Assembly: GCA_023376005.1 (NCBI GenBank) | Contig: CM042157.1 | Span: forward strand, 93,211,913-93,275,912 | Source of the DNA: Doryteuthis pealeii | Taxonomy: Eukaryota; Mollusca; Cephalopoda; Myopsida; Loliginidae | DNA: 64,000 bases | Direction of reading: 5' to 3' | Part shown: positions 41,718 through 54,400 of the stretch, in pieces | Numbering within the stretch: the stretch's first letter is position 1 | Layout of the letters: each line of letters begins with the position of its first letter | Notes under the pieces: generated by a model | The model's database searches: none | What the model saw: only the letters and a program-made list of their open reading frames with translations | Told to the model about the DNA's origin: nothing | Made by a program: the position numbers and the translations under genes

Positions 41718-44544
41718 GAACGGCATTATGTTGGACTGGCTTCGAGGATTAGTAACGTACCTCACTATTCCTTGTCTGTCTTATTGTATCTCTCTGCAAT
41801 AAAACCCTCTATCTTAAATCTACAAACGTATTGACTGGTCCTTCCACTCGACTACAACCTTGTCTGATTGTATCCATTTTAAGGACACAACAATTAAGTT
41901 CGTAACTTATTCGTATATATTTACCAAACTTTCCACATGAGTAGAATGTGGCACAAGGTCAATTTTAAGCGGAGTTTAACGGGTTTAAATTCAGAGTTTT
42001 CCTACTGAAGGATGTTGATTAAATTAGTTTAAACCAATATATATATGATAACGTTAAAGGACAATTCTTATTTCTCTGAATGTATCTCTGGATTCCGGGT
42101 TCAATCCTGAGTAGAGGCATTAACATAGAAAAATAATTAACACAACTCCTACCCCAGCTATGGTTAGCGGAATGAGAACAGGATACCCCCATGGACTAAA
42201 TAAAGGGTTAGGTCCAAAGTCCTGTGATGGTTCCCGATTACGACAAGAAAGTTCCCGAGTTTGAAAAGAAGGTTCCTGAGTCCGAGAACGTTCCCGAGTC
42301 CGACAAGAAATACCTGAAGAAGGCCGGAGGGCATATCGGCCGAAACGTTGTACAAATAACAATGAAGATGGGGACAATAGTCCGAATAACGCAGATAATA
42401 CCAGGACAATTCCTGTTTAGTGTTTGTTATGCAAGTTCGTCTTATCGAACGGCTTTATCAAAATATTGGGTGGTTGAAAAGTAATTCTATATTTTAAACT
42501 ATTAATAATTTTTCTATATGCAATCACATTGAATGCAATTAGTTGGGAGGATATTGAAGACTTGATTTTTATGCAAGATGGTGCTTCACCACATTTTGCT
42601 ATAGTTGTCCGGGAATGACTAAATCAACATTTTTCTGGGAGATGGGTGGGTAGACGTGATCCGCATGAATGGCCGGCAAGAATCCCTGATTTAACACCCT
42701 GCGACTTTTTCTTTATGGTTGGTTGAAGGAGAAAATCTACTCTATGAAACCAATTGTGTTACTACCATATTCAACTTAAACACTGTTTTTTGGGTATAAG
42801 GTGTGCTAATGACCACGACTTATATTTATAGACTGTTCCAAAACAGCGGTGGCTGAATTGGACAATCAAAAACGCCCAAACATGTATTTAATTTACTATT
42901 TAAAAGCGTTGATAAATTGTCTTAAAATTACTCACTGGAAGGACAGATCAATAGACAAGGATTATACAACTTTCTATTTCAAGACAGGATCAACTCTGAT
43001 ACAACTCCTTTCTGCTTCAAGACAGGATCATCTCTGATACAACTCCTTTCTACTTCAAAACATGATATCTGAGATCAAAAGCTTTGGAGACAGATCAACA
43101 AACAAGGATTAAAACAGATACTACATCTTTCTACTTCAAGAAAGGATCAAACTCCTGCCACAAGGGATCTCCACTGTAAAACTGATTTCACCTACAGTCC
43201 TAAGGATTAAAACTGATACTACATCTTTCTACTTCAAGAAAAGATCAAACTTTATGCACAAGGGATCTCCACTGTAAAACTGCTTTCACCTACAGTCCTA
43301 AGGATTAAAACTGATACTACATCTTTCTACTTCAAGAAAAGATCAAACTTTATGCCACAAGGGATCTCCACTGTAAAACTGATTTCACATACAGCCCTAA
43401 AATGGCCACACGGTTCGTAACATGTTCTATCAAGATTTACTATTCATTTATATCTACGTTTATATTTAGGCATTACGTTAATAGAACTTAGTTTCGATTT
43501 CAAATTGTTTTATTTTTTTTTTACTCCTTTAATAAATTTGATGATTTCATGATTTATAGTTCAAACTCTCCGACATTTAATTTTTAAGTTCCACCTCCTC
43601 AAGTAATATCTTTCAAAAATTTATTTTACATCGCCTGGAGAGCGTTTTTTTATTTAGCTAGTCATAAAAATATATTGAAATGTATTTCAAACCCAAGCCT
43701 ATAAAAAACGAATGTTTTTATTAGGTTTTTAGTCAAGAAAAAATAGCACTGCTTAGAATGAACACTTAATAAAATAGAACGTAATGAATTAAGTGCTGTA
43801 ATGAATGTTTGAATGTTTATTTCTTAATTTTTATCTTTTTTAATGTATATTTTTCCTCGTGGAAACAAACTCAAATACCATTAAATATATATATCTACGT
43901 GTATATTTAGGCATTACTTACCACATTCAACTCAGGATAAACCTTATTCAAATGAAAATACTCGATGAATGTAGCAAATCCTTCATTTAACCAAAGGTCA
44001 TCCCACCAACGAGGAGTCACTAAATTACCAAACCACTGAAAATGAAAACAAAAGAAAAATCATTAGACCATTGAATAAACCAGCATAAAAAGGTGCTCAA
44101 CATCCACACATACAAGGTCTGTCAAAAAAGTATTGAGATTTTTTGTACTTTTTGACACACCTTGTATTCTGAAAATATTAACATTTCATTTATTGTTCAT
44201 TTCTATCTTGGTAAATACAGCTTCAATCTCGATACTTTTATGACACACCTTGCATATATATATATACAACTGTTCAGACAATTCCTGTCGGACAAGTTTT
44301 TCGTTGATCCGTTCCAATTTTCGGGCCATCTTTCTGGTGTCGGGGTGTAACTGGTATAACAGTCCCCCAAAGGTTTCAAAACGAGCGCTTTCGGCAATAC
44401 AATTTGCCATCCTCAGGTGGGAAACGATGGTATGATTTCGTGTCTCGTTTTTAACGGGAACGAGTATTTTATTTTATTTTAGGAATTGTCTGTACAGTTC
44501 AACAAAACTTGTATAAAAGAAAAGATGCTGCCAAAATACACTTA

Positions 44545-44617
<73 letters not shown>

Positions 44618-45128
44618 GTTAAACTGTACAGATACTTCTTGTCGGGCGAGTTTTTGTTCGATCCTTTCTCATTTTCTGGCCATCTTTTTGGTGTCAGGGT
44701 GGAACTGGTGTAACAGTTCACCAAAGGTTTCGATACGAGCGCTTTCAGCAATACAGTTTGCCATCATCAGGTAGGAAACGATGGTATGTTTCGTGTCTCG
44801 TTTTTAAGGAGAACGAGTAGTAGCAAAGAATTAGAAGTGGGAGGTAATAACAATTGGTAGGGGGAGGTTGTAGGAAAGGTAGTGGTTCGAACGAACGATG
44901 CAGTAGTGATTTTTGTGGGAGGGGGCACAAGTTGTGAGAAGGGGAGGGGAATAAAATATCAAAAAATCACTACTCGAAACCTTTGGTGGACTGTCACACC
45001 AGTTCCACCCTGACACCAAAAAGATGGCCCGAAAATTTGAAAGGATCAACCAAAAACTCGCCCGACAAGAATTGTCGGTACAGTTCAACAAAACTTGTAT
45101 AAAAGGAAAAATGCTGCCAAAATACACT

Positions 45129-45174
<46 letters not shown>

Positions 45175-45399
45175 GAGATTTATCAAAACTTGGTAGTAAG
45201 GGATGATTCTATATGTGATTTCTAAGATCCACTGCATTAATATTGATGATCCAGTATGTATAAATACAGCGAATCTTTAAATCACTGAAGAGAGCTCAAT
45301 GTATAATAAACTTTTTAGATTATATACAGAGCAAGGCCCCAATTTTGGTCGAAATAAATTTATTATGGAATTACGGTGTTGAGTTCTTCCTTCCTTTAT

Positions 45400-45465
<66 letters not shown>

Positions 45466-48400
45466 AGAGGGATAGAACGTTAGAGAGTTATAAAAGTTCA
45501 TTATGAAATCCTACTGATTAATACAACGAGAGAAAATGTTTTGCCATTTGCTCCTGCTATAAAGGAATGGTTGCATTTGTGAGATGAATATGTAAGTCCT
45601 TTTAAGGTTGATTGAAAAAAAAAAGTCTACTACAATAATTCTATTGATGAATAATATCAAATAAAGATGAAATCTTTTTGAAGGTTTTCAATCATCGTCC
45701 TTACCTGATGAGCAATTTCATGGCATACGATCCTTGCTACCGATCGCTTGTGATCAAATGGCGACACTCCTTCTTCATATAACATATAACTCTCTTGATA
45801 CATGACCAGCCCCCAATTCTCCATGGCTGCGGCCTGGAAATCCGGAACCGCAATCATATCTGTACAAAAATGGGGGGAAACAAAAAAAGATTTGTAAGAT
45901 ACACAAACACAATTCTTACTTTTATACTAAAGTGTTTGGGTATGACGCTACACTGCATCTGATGGGGAGTTTCCAATTTTTGAGCCCTCATGAGTGTCAA
46001 GTACCCCTTCATTGCCAGTACTTCCGGGTCAATTCTTACCTGGAGTGGTAGTACCTGCTAGGGTCCCATCTATGGGTCAAATAGATCTGTTTGCAAGTTA
46101 ATGAAAACTATTTCTACCAATTTATCAATACACATGAAGTTAATGAAAATTATTTCTACCAATTTATTCATACACATGAAATTAATGAAAATCATTTCTA
46201 CCAATTTATTCATACACATGAAATTAATGAAAATCATTTTTACCAATTTATTCATACACATGAAATTAATGACATGAAATTAATGAAATCATTTCTACCA
46301 ATTTATTCATACACATGAAATTAATGAAAATCATTTCTACCAATTTATTCATACACATGAAATTAATGATCAATACATTAATGAAAATTATTTCTAATTT
46401 ATCAATACACATGAAGTTAATGAAAATTATTTCTACCAATTTATTCATACACATGAAATTAATGAAATCATTTCTACCAATTTATTCATACACATGAAAT
46501 TAATGAAAATCATTTCTACCAATTTATTATTCATACACATGAAATTAATGAAATCATTTCTACCAATTATTCATACACATGAAATTAATGAAAATCATTT
46601 CTACCAATTTATTCATACACATGAAATTAATGAAAATCATTTCTACCAATTTATTCATACACATGAAATTAATGAAAATCATTTCTACCAATTTATTCAT
46701 ACACATGAAATTAATGAAAATCATTTCTACCAATTTATTCATACACATGAAATTAATGAAAATCATTTCTACCAATTTATTCATACACATGAAATTAATG
46801 AAAATTATTTCTACCAATTTATTCATACACATGAAATTAATGAAAATCATTTCTACCAATTTATTCATACACATGAAATTAATGAAAATCATTTCTACCA
46901 ATTTATTCATACACATGAAATTAATGAAAATCATTTCTATCAATTTATTCATACACATGAAATTAATGAAAATCATTTCTACCAATTTATTCATACACAT
47001 GAAATTAATGAAAATCATTTCTACCAATTTATTCATACACATGAAATTAATGAAAATCATTTCTACCAATTTATTCATACACATGAAATTAATGAAAATC
47101 ATTTCTACCAATTTATTCATACACATGAATTAATGAAAATATTTCTACCAATTTATCAATACACTTGAAATTAATGAAAATTATTTCTACCAATTTATCA
47201 ATACACATGAAGTTAATGAAAATTATTTCTACCAATTTATTCATACACATGAAATTAATGAAAATCCTTTCTACAATTTATTCATACACATGAAATTAAT
47301 GATGAAATCATTTCTACCTTATTCATACACATGAAATTAATGAAAATCATTTCTACCAATTTATTCATACACATGAAATTAATGAAAATTATTTCTACCA
47401 ATTTATTACACATGAAATTAATGAAAATTATTTCTACCAATTTATCATACACTGAAATTAATGAAAATTATTTCTACCAATTTCAATACACATGAAATTA
47501 ATGAAAATCATTTCTACCAATTTATTCATACACATGAAATTAATGAAAATATTTCTACCAATTTATTTATTCATACACATGAAATTAATGAAAAAATTTC
47601 TACCAATTTATCATACACATGAAATTAATGAAAATCATTTCTACCAATTTATTCATACCCATGAAATTAATGAAAATTATTTCTACCAATTATTCATACA
47701 CATGAAATTAATGAAAATTATTTCTACCAATTTATTCATACACATGAAATTAATGAAATCATTTCTATCAATTTATTCATACACATGAATTAATGAAAAT
47801 TATTTCTACCAATTTATCATACACATGAAATTAATGAAAATCATTTCTACCAATTTATTCATACACATGAAATTAATGAAAAATTTCTACCAATTTATTC
47901 ATACACAATTAATGAAATTATTTCTACCAATTTATTAACACACATGAAATTAATGAAAATTATTTCTACCAATTTATCAATACACATGAAATTAATGAAA
48001 ATTATTTCAACCAATTTATCAATACACATAAAGTTAATGAAAATTATTTCTACAAATTTATTAATACACATGAAGTTAATGAAAAGTATTTCTACCAATT
48101 TATTCATACACATAAAGTTAAACCTAACATTAAGGAACACCGATGATCTCCACTGTAAAGTCATCTCACTTGCGATCTAAAAATGGCCACAAAAATTATA
48201 ACAGGTTATGGGCCCAATACATACGGCCAACAGGTGGCCCCATTAGGGGCGGTCTTACACCTCTGCAGAGATGCAGTAAGCGTATTCTATAGATCTAGAG
48301 TAGTATTGCTAAGAAGGAAGATACGGGGAACTCTTTGCTTATTAATTTCCCCCACAGCTGTAAAAAATGTCTTGGTATTTTTTGTATGATGTGATATTTC

Positions 48401-51400
48401 AAAGTTCATTATCTATTCACCTCAGAACTCATTCTATTCAAATAAAGTCCTGTTATCATTGTAATCTGTGTCCATCGGCTAAATTATAATGAACTAACCA
48501 TCAGTTTTTGTACTTTGCTTGGTATGCAGTGGCGGGAAAAGTATTAAAGATGCAAATTGGCTCAAGAGTATCAAACAGAATCAAATCATTAAACTTTATG
48601 ACGAATCAACACAAATAGTTTTTTTTTTTTTTTAAAACATAAGAAATAAAAATAAAAAATAAAAAATAAAAAAATAAGAAAAACAAAGATTGTTCAGTCG
48701 GTTATGAAAAAAAAATAATTAAAAATAAAAAAAAATAAAGAATTTAAAAATGGAGAAAAAAAACAGAAAAAAAAAAAAAAAAACAAAGATAGTACAGTTA
48801 AAAAATAAAGATAATACATTAATTAAAAATGGAAAAAAAAACAAAAAAAAAAAACAAAAAAAACAAAGCTAGTACAGTTATAAAAATATTTCAAGTGTAT
48901 TATCTTGAAATATTTCTGATTATGAAAATGAAAAAATAATTAAATTAATTTTTTTTTTTTAATAAAAATAGTACAGTTGGTCAATTTATGTAAAAGAACA
49001 CATGTGCAGCTAAAATTCTTTAAAAAAAGACAACAAAAAAAAACAGGTAAGAAACAAAAACATTTCAAATAATGAAGAGAAAAAAGACTTAAATGAATTA
49101 TTTCTGAAGACAAAATATTCAATTCCAATAAGATGAAGCTAATATTAATATTACCTTGTTTCGGCAGCGGGAATTGTATACCGAAGTAATTCTCTAAGGA
49201 TTGCATAATCTTAATTCCTGCCTCCAAAGCATATTCAGTCTGTTCTATAGCTTCTTTACGTGACCATACGCTAAACTGCAAAAAAGTAAAATTGTAAAGC
49301 ACAAATTATATATATAATTTTGAGTTAAAAAAATAAACGCTGAAAGGAAATTTGAAAATAAAACCGTAAAGAGGAGGCTCACTCACCCCCAAACAACACA
49401 CACGACATCAAACAAATATCAAAATCCCTCAACATCTCACCCCAAGGAGACCAATAGTAGCAACAAATTGCACCCTCACGGAACCCATTTTTGGATATAG
49501 ACCACATCCTCAACCCCTACTACACAACATCTCGGGATACATAGAGGACACCACACACCTAAACAAAATCCAAGAAAGAGACGCGCTCCCAACGATAGTC
49601 ATCCTAGCAACAATGGACGTAACATCCCTATACACAATCATCCCACACAACGAAGGCATCCAAGCCTGCAGAGAGTTTCTGTGAGACAACAATATCCCCA
49701 CAAACCAAATAGACGACGTCTGTAAAATAATTGACTTCATCCTAAGCCAAAACAACTTCCAGTTCAACAAGTAACACTAACTGCAAATTAAAGGTACCGA
49801 CATGGGCACGAAAATGGCACCGAGTTATGCAAACATATTTATGCACATACTGGAAACCAAACTACCCCGGGAATACCCCCTAAACCCTATGTACTATAAC
49901 AGATACATACAGTACATCTTCCTCGTTGGGGAACATGGCCAAAATAACCTACCAAACTTCCACAAACACTGCAACAATTACCCCAACTCAATAAAATTCA
50001 TCCTAGAACACTCACCCACTTCCAATCCTTTTTTAGATGTAATAATTTGAGCCCAAAACAACACATTATCCACATCCCTATACACTATTTTTTTCTATTT
50101 AACCCAGAGGTGGGATCATAACAGATACTACCACTCTGGGTCAGAGTGGACCTGGAAGTAATAGCGATGAAGGTGTACTCCGCACTCCACAGAGCTCAAG
50201 ATATATATACTAGAAGGCGGTGGCTGAGGGTTTTATTGTCCTGGGTATGACATTAAACTACATCTAATGGTGAAGTTCCAATTCTGGATCTCTGGAGAAT
50301 TGGAGTACCCCTTCATCACCATTACTCCCAGGTCACTCTGACCAGGAGTGGTAGTGTCTATTAGGGTTCCATCTATGTGTTAAATAGATAAAAGCGTGTT
50401 TAAAAGGTGCTTAAAATGAATTTGAAAAAAAAATAATTGAATATCAAACAAGAGTGAATAAAACAAAACGTCTTCGGCGTAAAATAACACCGAGAAGAGT
50501 TAACATGCCGTAAAAACCTCCCACCCAACCAACCAACCAATAGTGACAGAAAGAAATAGGGATATACGTACAGTAAAGTTTCCGATTTCTTTGCTCTTAT
50601 TAACAAAGTCACACACCGCAAAGGCCAAAAGATAAGTCGACATTTCAGGTGTTGTGCCAAAATAGTCGGCTATATAACCATTGGGTCTGAAGAAGAACAA
50701 AAACAAGTGAAGTAACAAAATTCAATAAAATTGCAAAAATAAATAAACAAATAAATAATACTTTCATATCAACTTTATCAAATACTAGAAGCGACTAACC
50801 GGCGTCACCTGGGTAAATGTGGACCCCCTCCCCCGAAAAAAAAAACAAAAAAAAACAAAGCGGGATAATGGTTAGCAAGCTAGTCTTGCAGATCCATTAC
50901 TCCTAAATAGTGAATTTAATCCTCGCTTGATGACCCATAAAAAAATCCCCACCTAAAAAGACTTTATGTTAATCCGGCCTGGAAAAAATCGATTGTTTTG
51001 TGCCTCCATATTTGATTTGTTTAACTTTTTGAGATTCACGGACATTTTTAAGTCGAATATTTTAATGCTATTTTGATTTTTAAATATATTCGCGAATATA
51101 AATCAAATCTTTATATTTTTTGCACAAAAAGTTATGTTGTATACCCTTTCTTCTATTATTCTTCTGCTCATCTTTGGTATCTTACGTTCTTCTCTAGCGT
51201 CTGGACTTCGTCTTGGGGACTTCGTGTCTGTTCTTCCATTGGGGATTTCTCTTTATCAGAAGCCCTGTGTCATTGGTAGTTTTTAGATAATAACCCAAGA
51301 CTTCGATTTGCTTTAGATCATATTTTATTCCGAAATCCCCACCAGACTACCTGCGCAGATTGAGTACGGCAGTACGCTTAACGCGACTTACCACCTTCGT

Positions 51401-54400
51401 GGTTTTACCCATACTGACTAAACTGTCTTTCTAATCTAAACCGGAAGGGGGTCTTCTCCACCGATTCTCACGGTATCCACCGGAGGATCAGGATGAGGTC
51501 AAGCCTTGACACCCAATCCTTCAAGGCCGCCGGCTGAAAATTATAACAGCCATTTAGGTTTCTACAGTAATGGTACATAAGTATTAGGAATCTAATAATT
51601 ATGTAACAGTTAGACTTTATATCAGTGAATGCGTATATATATTTACTTTGTCGTTATCTGTTTTATTTTCCTAATTTCCTCCGGACATACATACCTATAC
51701 ACAACTGCCTTTTATATATGAATAGATTTGTACCGATGCTGCAGGCAATTTCATATGTACCAGTATCCATAGAAAGCGATATCAAGGCACGCATAGGTAA
51801 GCCATGTATTGCTATAGACAGATTATCAATCATATGGAAATCTGGTCTCATTGATAAGTTAAAGTGACAAATCTTCCAAGTTGTAGTTGTATCAGTACTA
51901 CTGTACGGCGGCACCACTGGGACTCTAAAGAAACTCCTAGAGAATAAGCTAGACACACAAGAATGTTGCGTGCGATCTTAACCAAATCGGGGAAACAACA
52001 TCTCACAAGAAATCAGCCCTACGCCCCCCCCCTGTCCGCTATTAAACAAACCATCAGGGTAAGACGAACAAGACATGCTGGACGCTGGCGGAGAAGCAAA
52101 TACGAAGTCATAAGTGACGTTCTCCTGTGGAAGCCCGCACATGGGCTAATGACTCAGACAAAACATTTTATCTCATCCTCGTCGCCAAAATGTGTGTATC
52201 TGAGTTATCAAATAACAACATTGAAATCCGGAAGATAGGTTCATTACATTTGGTACAAATGATATGATAAAAAGTCAAACAATAGTAATTAATTCTCTGT
52301 AGCAACTAGCTACTAATCGAACTCGACTACTCGACTGTGTAGTCTGTATTATTTATGGGTTTTGTTGGACGAGTCCAACTTTCTTGTAGGAGAAAATAAT
52401 CTCCCCTTGCAAAACAAACACACACACACACACACACACACATACATACATACATACACACACCATCTGAATCACTAGTCAAATAGCAATGTTTAACGAG
52501 AAAATTCTACATTTATTGCAATATGTGTCATGTGTCAGTTGGACGAGTCCAACTTTATTGTAGGGGAAAATAATATTCCCTTACAAAAACACACACACAC
52601 ACACACACACACACTGAATCACCAGCAATGTTTAACGAACAAATTTTACATTTTTTGCAATATTTGTCATGGCCACCGAAAAGATGATATAATAACTGCA
52701 TTACCTGTTTTCCGAGCGTATGATTGGTTGATTTGAAAGTGATGTCATATTGGGCAAGCGCAGAAGGACAACGTTAAATCTTGCTTTCAAAGCCGGTTCA
52801 TCGAAGCAGGGGAACGCCTTCCTGGCAAAAGTTGGCTGAAACTGGCTCGTTGCCAGATACCTGCATTGATAAAATATTTTCTCAATATAAAAAATATATT
52901 AATAAATGATTTTTAAAAATCCACTCAATCTATAATTTTTTTTTTGTAAATCATTTCTGATTTTAATATTAATTGGTTTTTTTAGAAAAAAAGAAAATTT
53001 TTATTTTTATTTATACAATTCTGATAATTGTTTTAATAACCACAAAATCTTATTATAATCGAGATTATATAACTCTGTCTGTAACCGAAACTACTTAACC
53101 ACTTACATCTAGGTCAGAGTAGACCTGGGAGTAATGGCAATGAAGGGGTGCTCCAAACTCTCTAGAGCTCCTAAATTGGAACCTGGCCACTAGATGGAGT
53201 TTAGCATCATACTCAGGACACAAACAATTTAGTATCTACCTTTAGGTTCATTTCGGATCAAATTGGTTATGTATTTTCGGGCGTTGTAGATGTCAATATG
53301 TTAATTATAAAAAAAAACAAACTAGCAGAACCCATGGATATACCACAGTATGATAATTTAATTATTACAACATTTGATATGTTTACTTAAGAGCTATTGT
53401 TAAATAGTTCAATATGTAAAAAGAATAAGCATCTTGATTTAATTTTCTCACACATTCTTTCTTTCTTTACTTTTTTTTCACCTTTTCATTATGTTCGATT
53501 GAAACAGATTAGCGTTATCGCTCCCACGCGCGCACCACCTCTCTTACCAATCTTTCCCCTACTCTCTTTCCTTCTTATCATATTTTTCTGTGTAGCATAT
53601 CATTTTTCTTTCCTTACTTTCTTCATAATAAAAACGGATGGGTCCATTATTTAGCTGAGGTAACGACGCTCATAAGAAATAAAATTCGGCGGATGAGCAA
53701 CAGCAGATAATCAGGATCTATATTTTTGCAATTCATCTTGGCCGATTTGGATGGTCTCATGTTTAACCGGAGTGTGATGCAAGATGATAACGGTCGTACT
53801 TTTAAGGAACACGAGTGTTGATATATATCTTATTATAATGGAGATTGTGTGTTTTTCTGTCTGTAACTGAAACTAAATCACTACTCAAGTCACAATTCCC
53901 TTAGTAATTGGCGTCACATTCACCATGAATTTATCCTTATTTTAACCTCAATTATTAATAAAATTGCTTTACATTATTTATACTGTTAACCATATCTACA
54001 TGCTAATAACATGCAATTGTATTTATATATACAACAAAATAGCGGTTTACAGTGTGAACGGGAAGGCTAATTTACATATTGATATTAAAAATGTAATTTT
54101 AATAAATATATGCTTAGTATTATTGGTTTCTAACTGTTTGGTTTTATTTTAATGAATATAAGCAAAAATCTCTTCAATGAATCTTAAATGAAATCCATTA
54201 ACAAGAAAAAATAATTGTCATTTTATTCTTTACTTCCTATTTTAACAAAATACTTAAATCAGAAAAAATAACAATGAAAGACGAGAGTGATGGAAGAGTA
54301 AATTTCAGTTGTTCTATTTTTCGATTATACCCTCCTCTGTTTCAAATCTTTTTATCTGCATTCTTATTTAGTTTCATTGGTCTTTCTAATTTAATATATT

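Larger units (their letters stand above)
44265..45130. mobile_element. Penelope-like element 5' fragments, four pieces in alternating orientation
   Basis: Minus 44265-44470 reads [20 protein letters not shown] and [20 protein letters not shown]. Minus 44610-44830 repeats it. Plus 44470-44550 and 44960-45130 read [16 protein letters not shown], resembling the C...LP.F conserved start of Penelope-like ORFs. All pieces border (TA)n tracts (44550-44610, 45128-45172). Confidence 0.55.

Noticed and set aside
46494..47168. 224-codon open frame over the 42-bp satellite
   Set aside because: Unit length is a multiple of three and lacks stops in several frames on both strands; no start or splice context and no recognised fold.
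46085..48120. CRISPR-like array
   Set aside because: There are no unique spacers; the units are directly tandem, and the window is eukaryotic.
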